Source of the DNA: Stutzerimonas kunmingensis
Lineage (GTDB): Bacteria; Pseudomonadota; Gammaproteobacteria; Pseudomonadales; Pseudomonadaceae
Direction: 5' to 3'
DNA: 64,000 nucleotides
NCBI RefSeq assembly: GCF_002929225.1
Contig: NZ_PISM01000004.1
Coordinates: forward strand, 930,001 to 994,000
Both the position numbers and the translations under genes were made by a program. The notes beneath the pieces were generated by a model. The model was not told the origin of the DNA, searched no databases, and saw only the letters and a program-made list of their open reading frames with translations. Below, piece by piece: positions 56,644-64,000 of the stretch. Positions within the stretch are counted from its first letter, which is position 1. Every line of letters starts with the position of its first letter.

Positions 56644-56775
56644 GTGCGGTGAGTTGGTTGAGGCAAGTTCGGGTGAACATGGCTCCGAGACAATGCGCTG
56701 CGACGAGTCATAGCGGGCTATGGCGAGGAGCTGCAACACCGTATCGGGGCCTTGGGTGCCGAAATTGGTTAGTCA
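56644..56775 (+). repeat. MITE-like repeat, copy A (inverted relative to copy B at 62952-63084)
   Basis: About 132 bases with a close match, in opposite orientation, to 62952-63084: roughly four of five bases or more agree by eye, with a few one-base gaps. The shared opening is GTGCGGTGAGTTGGTTGAG. The other end read backward (ACCAATTTCGGC, then GGCCCCGATA) resembles the start, so the ends are imperfect inverted repeats. No ORF here is conserved well enough to explain the match. It lies between the AraC gene and cyaB. Confidence 0.8.
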
Positions 56776-56801
56776 ACGGCTGGCCGCCAGCGGTCAGAGA
56801 A

Positions 56802-58190
56802 TCAGAGGATGACCTTGTCGCGAAGTTTCTCGGCCGCTTGCTGCAGTGCCTGAATCACGCGCTCCTTGTCGAAGTTCTGCACGCCGTTGGTATCCAGGTA
56901 CATGGAGAAGCCGGGGAGTTCGTGCTCGACGAAACTGCAGGTGGCGCCAAGGTCGCGGCGGAAGTCCACCACCTGGTAGATCTGCACCGGGCGGGAGAAA
57001 CCCTTGACCGCGATCTGGCCCTTGTCGCGGCACATGATGACGTCCTTGATCAGCGAATAGGTTTCGTGGGAGATCAGGATCTCGCTGGCCTCGGCGGCGC
57101 TTTCAAGACGGCTGGCCAGGTTCACTTCGCGCCCGATGATGGTGTAGTCCATGCGCGTATCGGCGCCGAAGTTGCCCACCGTGCAATAACCGGTGTTGAT
57201 GCCCATGCGGATTTCCATGGGTTTGGTAATGCCCTGTGCGCGCCATTGCTGGCGCAGCACCTTCATGTGTTTGCGCATGGCGATGGCCATGGAAACCGCT
57301 GCCACCGCGTCTTTCTTGGCACCCTGGCTGGAAGGGTCACCGAAGAACACCATCACGCAGTCGCCGACGAACTTGTCGATGGTGCCACCGTACTTCAGGG
57401 CAATCTTCGACATCTCGTTTAGGTAGTTGTTGAGCAGGTCGGTAAGGGCCTCGGCCTCCAGTTCCTCGGCCAGCTCGGTGAATCCTTTGATGTCGGAGAA
57501 GAACACGGTGAGCCGCTTGCGCTGGGTTTCCAGGCGAACGCTGCGTTTGCCGGTGAAGATCGACTCCCATACCTGGGGCGAGAGGTATTTGGCGAGGTTG
57601 CGTGCCAGGCGCGCGGCCTTGGCCTGCTCCGTTTCGATCTCCTTGCGCGCCTGGGCGAGGCGCTGGCCCTGCTGGTGCACGAAGTAGGCGGTGGCGCATA
57701 TGTAAAAGGTCGTGAACAGGATGCTCACCAGTGAAACCAGCGGCGGTGTCGTACCGCGGTAGCTCAGGGGAACCACGAGAGATGCCAGGCCGATCCCGAC
57801 ACCCGCGCAGATCAGCGAGATGGCGAGGTTGCGCAGGCTGCCGCTCACCAGCGCGCTGAAGCTGAGCGTCAGCAGAAACATCAGGCTGGGCACGATCGAG
57901 AAACCGAGCAGCAATATGCCGGCACCGGCGTTCAACGCATCCAGGCAGAGCAGAGCCAGCGCCGTACGCTCGGGATGATCGCGCTTGAAGCGATAGCTCA
58001 GGTGGTAGGCCAGGTGTGGATAGAGCAGGGTGTACGGCACCATCCACAGCAGGTCCATCGAGAAATACTGGGTGTAGGTACCAGCTGCAAGCGTGGCGGC
58101 GCAGATCAGGTAGGCGAGCACGCGGGAGTAGTACTCGCGCAACGGGCGAGTGGCGAGGCCATTGCGGCGCTCAACCGGAGTGGAAGTCAT
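56802..58190 (-). CDS. cyaB: Class III adenylate cyclase with MASE2 membrane domain, CyaB-like
   Basis: 462 aa. Six membrane helices of the MASE2 type (about 25-190) carry the conserved text LLWMVPYTLLYPHLAYHLSYRF. A helical linker leads to the catalytic domain (about 225-400) with FFSDIKGFTELAEELEAEAL, FVGDCVMVFFGDP holding the two metal-binding aspartates, and RMDYTIIGREVNLASRLE. In P. aeruginosa CyaB is the main cAMP source acting through Vfr on virulence genes. Length agrees. Confidence 0.92.
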   Translation of the reverse strand: MTSTPVERRNGLATRPLREYYSRVLAYLICAATLAAGTYTQYFSMDLLWMVPYTLLYPHLAYHLSYRFKRDHPERTALALLCLDALNAGAGILLLGFSIVPSLMFLLTLSFSALVSGSLRNLAISLICAGVGIGLASLVVPLSYRGTTPPLVSLVSILFTTFYICATAYFVHQQGQRLAQARKEIETEQAKAARLARNLAKYLSPQVWESIFTGKRSVRLETQRKRLTVFFSDIKGFTELAEELEAEALTDLLNNYLNEMSKIALKYGGTIDKFVGDCVMVFFGDPSSQGAKKDAVAAVSMAIAMRKHMKVLRQQWRAQGITKPMEIRMGINTGYCTVGNFGADTRMDYTIIGREVNLASRLESAAEASEILISHETYSLIKDVIMCRDKGQIAVKGFSRPVQIYQVVDFRRDLGATCSFVEHELPGFSMYLDTNGVQNFDKERVIQALQQAAEKLRDKVIL

Positions 58191-58447
58191 GTGTGCGTAC
58201 GATCCCTGGTAGTTTTTTCGACGCCGTTCTCTCGCGCCTTGCAGACTGACGCCAGGCTCGATCGACGGGTCACCCTGCGAAGGCGACAGCTTTCGAGCAC
58301 ATCAGCGACAGCCTCGCGATCACGGGGCCAGCTCGGCGATGGCCGGCCCGCGCGAAAGCCGTCAGATCATAACCAAGCAACGCCGCATCGCCAAACCAGA
58401 GGATGAAAACAATGATGGCACCGGTCGGATAGCCGCTGTCATCAGGC

Positions 58448-58765
58448 TCAGAAGCGAATCCGGCCCGTCAGCATGTCCTTGAACATCACCCAGTCGCCGA
58501 GAAAGCTGTAGAGCGGATACTGGAATGTCGCCGGCCGGTTCTTCTCGAAGATGAAGTGGCCGACCCAGGCGAAGCCATAACCGGCCACCGGCATCGCCAG
58601 CAACCAGAGCCACTGCTGGGTAAGGAGTGCGTAGCCAAGTATGCCCAGCACCAGCAGGCTACCGACGAAGTGCAGGCGACGGCAGGTGGGGTTGCTGTGC
58701 TCGGCGAGATAGAACGGATAGAAATCGGCAAAGCGGCTGAAGCGTTCGGCGGTTTGCGTACTCAT
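58448..58765 (-). CDS. DUF962/Mpo1-like membrane protein
   Basis: 105 aa from the ATG at 58765, with AGGAGG in front. Two to three hydrophobic helices with the family text FYPFYLAEHSNPTCRRLHFVGSLLV and GHFIFEKNRPATFQYPLYSFLGDW, including the conserved His residues (H17-type and GHF) that bind iron in yeast Mpo1, a 2-hydroxy fatty acid dioxygenase. The bacterial substrate is unknown. Divergent from the next AraC gene. Confidence 0.88.
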   Translation of the reverse strand: MSTQTAERFSRFADFYPFYLAEHSNPTCRRLHFVGSLLVLGILGYALLTQQWLWLLAMPVAGYGFAWVGHFIFEKNRPATFQYPLYSFLGDWVMFKDMLTGRIRF

Positions 58766-58890
58766 GGCGTACCTCCTGTTATTGTCGCGCACAGACTAGT
58801 CATCGCTAACCTTGCGTGTCAGTGACAATCAGGGCCAGTTTAGTAGCCTTGGGCGCAGCTGCCCCACCTATCGAAGAACAAGAAAACCCC

Positions 58891-59904
58891 ATGACCGAAC
58901 GCACCACTTCCTCGAGCTGGGCGCTGAGTATCGTCCAGGCCCTGGAATCCGCCGGGATCGATTGCCGCCAGTTGTTCATTGAGCTGCATCTGGACTATGC
59001 CGCTCTGGACGACCCCGACGCGCGCTTTGCCCAAGATGACATGACGCGCCTTTGGCAACGCGCGGTGGCGGTTTCCGGTGACCCCGCCATTGGCCTGAAC
59101 ATGGCGCGCCAGGCACGGCCGGCTGCGCTGAACGTGGTCGGCTATGCGCTGATGTCCAGCCGCAATCTCAAGGAAGGCTTCGCCAGATTGGTGCGCTACC
59201 AGCGGATCATCGCCGAGGGTGCCGATCTGGATTTCCAGCCCTGCGCACAGGGCTATCGGTTGAGTCTGACGATAATCGGCGACCGCTTGCCGCCAGCTAG
59301 GCAAAGTGCCGAAGGCTCCCTGGCAGGCTGCCTGACATTCTGCCGCTGGCTCACCGGAACGGCGTTGCTGCCGCTGGAAGTCAGCTTTCAGGGCCAACCG
59401 CCGGATGATCTGGAGCCCTATCGGCAGCTGTTCCAGGCGCCTTTGCGCTTCGACGCGCCTCGCTACGCGTTGCTGTTTCGCGAAGAGGATGGGGAAATGC
59501 CGTTGCCGACCGCCAATGAAGCGCTGGCGCAATTGCATGATCGTTTCGCCGGTGAGTACCTCTCACGCTTCTCCGACAGCAAAGTTATGCATCGCGCGCG
59601 GCAGATACTCTGTCGATTGCTGCCGCAGGGCGAGCCCAGGCGCGAAGTCGTGGCGCAGGCGCTGTGCCTGTCGGAGCGCACCCTGCAGCGGCGTCTGCAG
59701 GAGGAGGGCAGCAGCTTCCAGCAATTGCTCGACGATACGCGTCGCGATCTGGCGGTGCAGCACCTCGCCCAGCCGGACCTGGCGCCGCTGGAAATCGCCT
59801 ATCTGCTTGGCTTCGCCGATCCGAGTAATTTCTACCGGGCGTTCAAGCGCTGGTTCGGCGTCACGCCCGGCGAATACCGTCTGGCCGCGCGCTCACGCCA
59901 GTAG
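58891..59904 (+). CDS. AraC family transcriptional regulator with Arabinose_bd-type N-terminus (OruR-like)
   Basis: 337 aa from the ATG at 58891. The N-terminal domain (about 20-200: LNMARQARPAALNVVGYALMSSRNLKEGFARLVRYQRIIAEGADLDF) is of the type in OruR and other Pseudomonas regulators. The C-terminus holds two helix-turn-helices (EVVAQALCLSERTLQRRLQEEGSSF and EIAYLLGFADPSNFYRAFKRWFGVTPGEYR). Effector and targets are unknown. The ribosome site is weak (AGAA). Confidence 0.9.
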   Translation: MTERTTSSSWALSIVQALESAGIDCRQLFIELHLDYAALDDPDARFAQDDMTRLWQRAVAVSGDPAIGLNMARQARPAALNVVGYALMSSRNLKEGFARLVRYQRIIAEGADLDFQPCAQGYRLSLTIIGDRLPPARQSAEGSLAGCLTFCRWLTGTALLPLEVSFQGQPPDDLEPYRQLFQAPLRFDAPRYALLFREEDGEMPLPTANEALAQLHDRFAGEYLSRFSDSKVMHRARQILCRLLPQGEPRREVVAQALCLSERTLQRRLQEEGSSFQQLLDDTRRDLAVQHLAQPDLAPLEIAYLLGFADPSNFYRAFKRWFGVTPGEYRLAARSRQ

Positions 59905-59983
59905 GAACCTGTGAAAGCCCACATAGCCTTAGCTAGAGCAGATCGGTTACTTATATGCGCCTTTCCATGATGGAGTGACCCAA

Positions 59984-60916
59984 TTGGCCACCAGCCTGCT
60001 CGCGTTAATAGACGATATTGCGACCGTACTCGACGACGTCTCGCTCATGACCAAGGTGGCGGCCAAGAAGACCGCTGGCGTACTGGGCGACGATCTGGCA
60101 CTCAATGCGCAGCAGGTGACCGGGGTGAATGCCGACCGGGAACTGCCTGTGGTGTGGGCAGTGGCCAAGGGCTCGTTTCGCAACAAGGCGATCCTGGTCC
60201 CCGCTGCGCTGCTGATCAGTGCCTTTCTGCCCTGGGCAATCACACCGCTGTTGATGCTCGGCGGCGCGTTTCTCTGTTACGAGGGGTTCGAGAAGCTGGC
60301 ACACCGCTTCCTTCATAGCGATGACAGCGATCACGCGGAGACGGTGAAGGCGCTCGCCGACCCGTCCGTGGACATGGTGGCGTTCGAGAAGAAAAAGATC
60401 AGCGGCGCGGTGCGTACCGACTTCATCCTCTCCGCCGAAATCATCGCCATCACCCTCGGCACGGTCGCGGCCGCGTCGTTCAGTCAGCAGGTCATGGTTC
60501 TAGTGGGCATCGCCATCCTGATGACGATAGGCGTCTACGGGCTGGTAGCCGCCATCGTCAAGCTCGACGATCTTGGTCTGGCCCTGAGCAAGCGGGCCAG
60601 CGGTGTGGCCAGCGCCATCGGGCGAGGCATTCTGAGCGTCGCGCCGTGGCTGATGAGGTCGCTGTCGGTCATCGGCACCGCGGCGATGTTCATGGTGGGC
60701 GGCGGCATCCTCACGCACGGTATACGCGCTGTGCATCATTTCATCGAGAACAGCGCCCACGAAGCGCTCGGACTGCCTTATATCGGAGCGGTACTCGGCG
60801 GCCTGTTGCCGACGCTGCTCGACGCCGCATTCGGCATCATCGCCGGCGGTGTGGTGTTGGCGTTGGTTACGCTTGGCGGCCGGCTGTTCAAGCGCGGCTC
60901 CGGCGCCGCGGCCTGA
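59984..60916 (+). CDS. DUF808 family membrane protein, YedI-like
   Basis: 310 aa, read from a TTG at 59984 that has GGAG with 8-base spacing; a GTG at 59975 overlaps that site. The start [19 protein letters not shown] fits the family. Text such as [24 protein letters not shown] and [16 protein letters not shown] is typical of DUF808. Four or five membrane helices. Function unknown. The stop lies one base from that of trkH. Confidence 0.88.
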   Translation: MATSLLALIDDIATVLDDVSLMTKVAAKKTAGVLGDDLALNAQQVTGVNADRELPVVWAVAKGSFRNKAILVPAALLISAFLPWAITPLLMLGGAFLCYEGFEKLAHRFLHSDDSDHAETVKALADPSVDMVAFEKKKISGAVRTDFILSAEIIAITLGTVAAASFSQQVMVLVGIAILMTIGVYGLVAAIVKLDDLGLALSKRASGVASAIGRGILSVAPWLMRSLSVIGTAAMFMVGGGILTHGIRAVHHFIENSAHEALGLPYIGAVLGGLLPTLLDAAFGIIAGGVVLALVTLGGRLFKRGSGAAA

Positions 60917-60917
60917 G

Positions 60918-62369
60918 TCAGTGGCGCCAGAAGGCCGGGGTCAGCAGCACCAGCACCGTGATGATCTCCAGGCGTCCCAGCAGCATGCCGATCGACAGCA
61001 GCCATTTTGCCGTGTCGGGCAGTGTGGAGAAGTTGCCGGCTGGCCCGATGATCTCGCCCAGCCCCGGGCCGACGTTGCAGACCGCGGTCGCCGCGCCCGT
61101 GAGCGCGGTGATCGGGTCGAGGCCTAGGAGCGCCAGGCACAGCGCCAGTACGCCGATGGTCATGGTGATGAAAAAGGAAAAGGTCAGGATCGAGCGAACA
61201 ATTTCTTCGTCCAGATTGTGCCCGTTGTACTGCTGGCGGATTACCGCGCGGGGGTGAATCAGCTGCTTGAAGTTGGCGCGTAGCAGCGAGTAGGCCACCT
61301 GGAAGCGGAACATCTTCAGCCCGCCTGACGTCGAGCCCGAGCAGCCGCCGACGAAGGTCAGGTAGAAAAATGCCATGACGGCGAAACCGCCCCACTGGGT
61401 GTAGTCATCCACCGCGAAACCGGTCGTGGTAACCACGGAAACCACGCTGAAGGTCACGATGCGCAGTGCATCCAGCGCCGGAATGTCATTGTTCAGCCAA
61501 TACCAGCCGCTGAACAGCACGCTGGTGATGGTGAGCATCAGGACGAAGCCTCGCACCTGCTGATCCTTGAGCAGCGCCGTGCGATGGCCTCGCAGCGTCA
61601 TCACGTAAAGGGTGAACGGCAGACTGCCGAGCAGCATGAAGAATACTGCGACCCAGTGCGCGGACGGCCCGAACTTGCCCATCGATGCATCGGAGGTGGA
61701 AAAGCCGCCAGTGGCGACGGTCGACATCGCATGGTTGATGGCATCGAACATGCTCATGCCGGTCAACAGGAAGGCCAGAAACGCGGCGACGGTAAACGTC
61801 ACGTAGATGACCAGCAGGTACTGCCCGGCCACGTGCGAGCGCGGCATCACCTTCTCCGACCAGTCCGAGGACTCGGTCTGGAACAGCCTCATGCCACCGA
61901 CTCGCAGCAGCGGCAGAATCGCGATCGCCATGCCGATGAAGCCGATGCCACCTAGCCAGTGCAGCAGCGAGCGCCACATCAGCAGCCCGGGCGATGCGCT
62001 ATCCAGTCCCGAGAGCACGGTGGCGCCAGTGGTGGTGATGCCGGACATGGTTTCGAAGAAGGCGTCCGAATAGCTGATGTGCTGAATCAGCATCAGCGGC
62101 AAGGCGGCGAAACAGCAGACCACCACCCAGCTGATCGTGGTCAGGAAGTACATGTCGCGCGGCCGCAGGTTGGTGTTGGCCGGTCTACCCGGTGCGACAA
62201 GGGCGAAGCCGCAGGAAAAGGTGATCAGACTGCCCCAGATGAATGCCTGCAGGTCATCGGTGCGTTCGAATGCCAGCAGGGTCAGCATCGGAATGATCAT
62301 GCTGACGGCCAGGGTGATCAGGAAAATGCCGAGGATGAAACCGATGATGCGTAAGGTCGGCAGGGCCAT
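60918..62369 (-). CDS. trkH: Trk-type potassium transporter subunit TrkH
   Basis: 483 aa from the ATG at 62369. Inner-membrane K+ channel-like protein with four pore repeats, visible in SGITTTGATVLSGLDSASPGLLMWRSLLHWLGGIG, MSTVATGGFSTSDASMG, VSVVTTTGFAVDDYTQW and AVCNVGPGLGEIIGP. The selectivity residues TG(F/A) are kept. It works with TrkA, which is not in the window. Convergent with the DUF808 gene. Confidence 0.94.
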   Translation of the reverse strand: MALPTLRIIGFILGIFLITLAVSMIIPMLTLLAFERTDDLQAFIWGSLITFSCGFALVAPGRPANTNLRPRDMYFLTTISWVVVCCFAALPLMLIQHISYSDAFFETMSGITTTGATVLSGLDSASPGLLMWRSLLHWLGGIGFIGMAIAILPLLRVGGMRLFQTESSDWSEKVMPRSHVAGQYLLVIYVTFTVAAFLAFLLTGMSMFDAINHAMSTVATGGFSTSDASMGKFGPSAHWVAVFFMLLGSLPFTLYVMTLRGHRTALLKDQQVRGFVLMLTITSVLFSGWYWLNNDIPALDALRIVTFSVVSVVTTTGFAVDDYTQWGGFAVMAFFYLTFVGGCSGSTSGGLKMFRFQVAYSLLRANFKQLIHPRAVIRQQYNGHNLDEEIVRSILTFSFFITMTIGVLALCLALLGLDPITALTGAATAVCNVGPGLGEIIGPAGNFSTLPDTAKWLLSIGMLLGRLEIITVLVLLTPAFWRH

Positions 62370-62557
62370 GTAGAGGGTGCTCGGCACGGTGAAAGAGGGC
62401 GGACATTCTACTCGCGTCGCTCCGCCAGTAAACCGCCCGACGGCTGGTATAAAAATGTTTTCTCGGCAGCCGCGGAGCCTCTTCCCAAGCGCAGCGCCAT
62501 GAATAGAATAGCCGCCCGGGCGCCGGCCCATTTCCGGTATCTGGGTGTTCACCTTCC

Positions 62558-62929
62558 ATGTCAATCGACAATCCCTGCCTCACGTGCGGCGCCTGCTGCG
62601 CGTACTTTCGTGTGTCCTTCTATTTTGGTGAATGCGTTTCTGCCGGCGGTGCGGTGCCGGACCAGCTGACGGTTCAGGTTTCGCCGTTCCATGTGGCGAT
62701 GCTCGGTACCGAGGGCAAGCCTGCGCGCTGCGTCGGACTGCTGGGCGATGTCGGTTGTGGCGTGCGCTGCAGCATGTACGAGCAGCGTTCGAGCACCTGC
62801 CGCGAGTTCGAGGCGTCCTGGGAGAACGGCGAGCACAACGCCCATTGCGACGCGGCGCGGGCGGCACACGGCCTGCCACCGCTGGTGCCGCCGCTGCAGC
62901 CGCATCTTTCGCCGGATCGGGTGGCTTGA
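62558..62929 (+). CDS. YkgJ family cysteine-cluster protein
   Basis: 123 aa. The N-terminal CxxCxxCC motif (CLTCGACCAYFRVSF) and further cysteines at CVGLLGDVGCGVRCSMYEQRSSTCREFE define the family and suggest metal or Fe-S binding. No proven function. It is divergent from trkH, and the gap holds a TGGTATAAAAATG stretch that may be a promoter. Copy B of the repeat starts 23 bases beyond the stop. Confidence 0.9.
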   Translation: MSIDNPCLTCGACCAYFRVSFYFGECVSAGGAVPDQLTVQVSPFHVAMLGTEGKPARCVGLLGDVGCGVRCSMYEQRSSTCREFEASWENGEHNAHCDAARAAHGLPPLVPPLQPHLSPDRVA

Positions 62930-62951
62930 CCTGTGGGCTGTTTGGTAAGTT

Positions 62952-63084
62952 CAGTTGGTCAATTTCGGCGACCATGGCCCGATATTGCGTTGTCTGCTCC
63001 TCACCATAGCCCCGCCATGGCTCGTCGCAGCGGCTGGCCTCGGAGCCATGTTCATCCGAACTTGTCTCAACCAACTCACCGCAC
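62952..63084 (-). repeat. MITE-like repeat, copy B (inverted relative to copy A)
   Basis: About 133 bases, matching 56644-56775 on the opposite strand. The shared core includes GAACATGGCTCCGAG and CGCTGCGACGAG, then GGGCTATGG and GAGGAGC, then GCCGAAATTG near the end. The left and right ends (AGTTGGTCAATTTCGGC... and AGTTGGTTGAGACAAGTTCGG... on opposite strands) form imperfect terminal inverted repeats. It sits between the YkgJ-type gene and the nitroreductase. Confidence 0.8.
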
Positions 63085-63188
63085 GGGCCACTAGCGCAAG
63101 TCGGTGCGTATTTGCCTGTCGGCCGGCCATCACTCGCGGTACGGCGCCAACACCCTCTAGAATGTCCGACCCTTTCAGGAGGTAATGG

Positions 63189-63752
63189 ATGGACGCTCTG
63201 GACCTGTTGCTCAACCGTGTATCTGTCACTCGGCTATGCGAGCCGGCACCCGATGCCGATCAACTCGATCTGCTTTTTCGTGCAGCCTTGCGTGCGCCGG
63301 ATCACGGCCAGTTGCACCCCTGGCGCTTCCTGACCGTCGAGGGCGATGCGCGCGGCAAGCTCGGTGAGCTGTTTGCCGCCGCTCTGCAGGCCCGGCAGAC
63401 CGATGCCTCGGACGAAGCGCTGCAGAAGGCGCGCAACATGCCGCTGCGTGCGCCGATGTTGATCGTGGTGATCGCCAGTCCGAAGGCGCACCCGAAAGTC
63501 CCGGAAGGCGAACAGTTGCTGGCTGCCGGCTGCGCGGCGCATGGTCTGCTGTTGGCCGCCCATGCTCAGGGGATCGGCGCGGTGTGGCGCACCGGTGAGT
63601 TCGCCAATGACCCGCATGTAATGAAGGGGCTGGGCCTGGCCGAGCAGGAACGTCTGCTGGGCTTCCTGTACCTGGGCACGCCGGAGGGCCGCATCCGTAG
63701 CGCTCCGGTGCTCGAGCCCGAGGCTTTCGTCAGCGCCTGGAATGGTCAGTGA
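63189..63752 (+). CDS. Nitroreductase family protein, YdjA-like
   Basis: 187 aa, with AGGAGG in front of the ATG. FMN-binding nitroreductase fold: RAALRAPDHGQLHPWRFLTVEG at the N-terminal FMN site, MPLRAPMLIVVIA, GCAAHGLLLAAHAQGIGAVWRTGEF and LGFLYLGTPEG. It is compact like YdjA. The substrate is unknown. It overlaps the end of the convergent histidine kinase gene by 7 bases. Confidence 0.92.
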   Translation: MDALDLLLNRVSVTRLCEPAPDADQLDLLFRAALRAPDHGQLHPWRFLTVEGDARGKLGELFAAALQARQTDASDEALQKARNMPLRAPMLIVVIASPKAHPKVPEGEQLLAAGCAAHGLLLAAHAQGIGAVWRTGEFANDPHVMKGLGLAEQERLLGFLYLGTPEGRIRSAPVLEPEAFVSAWNGQ

Positions 63753-64000
63753 TGGGCCTGGATTTCTGACACCGTGCCTGCAGCGTTTGCCAACGGCAGA
63801 CGCAGGCTCGCGATGAAGCCGCCATCGGGGTGGTTGGCCAGCTGCAGCTGCCCACCGTGGCGCTCGGCCGCACGGCGGGCGATGGCCAATCCGAGGCCAT
63901 GCCCGGCCGCCGTTTGTCCTGGCGCTCGGAAGAAGGGTTGGCTCAGTTGCGGCAGGTGTTCGTCGGCGACTCCTGGCCCGTGGTCGCGCACACTCAGTAC
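63746..64000 (-). CDS. Sensor histidine kinase, C-terminal ATPase part (5' end outside window)
   Basis: About 84 C-terminal residues are present and the gene runs off the right edge. The visible G1 box VRDHGPGVA and G2 box GHGLGLAIARRAAERHGGQ belong to the HATPase domain of a two-component sensor kinase. Sensor domain and partner regulator lie outside, so no signal can be named. Confidence 0.88.
   Translation of the reverse strand, partial: VLSVRDHGPGVADEHLPQLSQPFFRAPGQTAAGHGLGLAIARRAAERHGGQLQLANHPDGGFIASLRLPLANAAGTVSEIQAHH

Overview
The window is GC-rich chromosomal DNA from a gammaproteobacterium of the Pseudomonas group. Gene content (wbjB/C/D-wbpM, PlpD-type patatin, MASE2 cyclase CyaB, AceK, two-domain polyphosphate:AMP phosphotransferase) and local orders such as yegS-cheV-MOSC-slt-uup point to Pseudomonas sensu lato. 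A Stutzerimonas-like species is my best guess, but this rests on inference only. I found no tRNA, rRNA, CRISPR array, transposase or prophage gene.

Positions 1-8454 hold the 3' part of an O-antigen type locus, all on the + strand and tightly packed. It encodes the UDP-L-FucNAc route (WbjB partial, WbjC, WbjD) and a full set for a UDP-diacetylbacillosamine-type sugar (WbpM/PglF dehydratase, PglE-like aminotransferase, PglD-like acetyltransferase). It also encodes one protein that fuses a WbuB/WbjE-like GT4 glycosyltransferase to a PglC/WcaJ-like phosphoglycosyl transferase. That single polypeptide could both load the first sugar on undecaprenyl phosphate and add the second.

Positions 8531-14007 are a mixed stretch: a HepT/MntA (HEPN/MNT) toxin-antitoxin pair, a small conserved protein, a phosphopantetheinyl transferase, polyphosphate:AMP phosphotransferase and a thiolase. 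Positions 14249-27906 are a second polysaccharide locus, all on the - strand. In transcription order it runs: polyprenyl glycosylphosphotransferase, LMW tyrosine phosphatase, BY-kinase/Wzz, GH5 glycosidase, pyruvyl transferase, flippase, FrhB-like Fe-S protein, Wzy-like polymerase, GT2, WecG-type GT, a possible 35-aa protein, Wza-type exporter. It looks like a complete Wzx/Wzy-dependent exopolysaccharide factory for a small, pyruvylated repeat unit.

Positions 28282-64000 are mostly core chromosome: lipid kinase, CheV, MOSC, Slt, ABC-F Uup, universal stress protein, glutamine amidotransferase, a MoxR/GFA/CoxE operon, DUF748, CysK, two EamA transporters, AceK, GST, DTW tRNA modifying enzyme, RecQ, MarR, PlpD, Rdx-type selenoprotein-fold protein, two AraC regulators, CyaB, DUF962, DUF808, TrkH, YkgJ-type protein, nitroreductase and the 3' end of a histidine kinase.

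The observations most worth following are: the GT4-PGT fusion with its matched sugar pathways; the FrhB-like protein in the exopolysaccharide operon; a pair of inverted ~130-bp MITE-like repeats near 56.7 and 63.0 kb; two very short ORFs with hairpins inside the exopolysaccharide operon; and a perfect palindrome in front of the marR-type gene.
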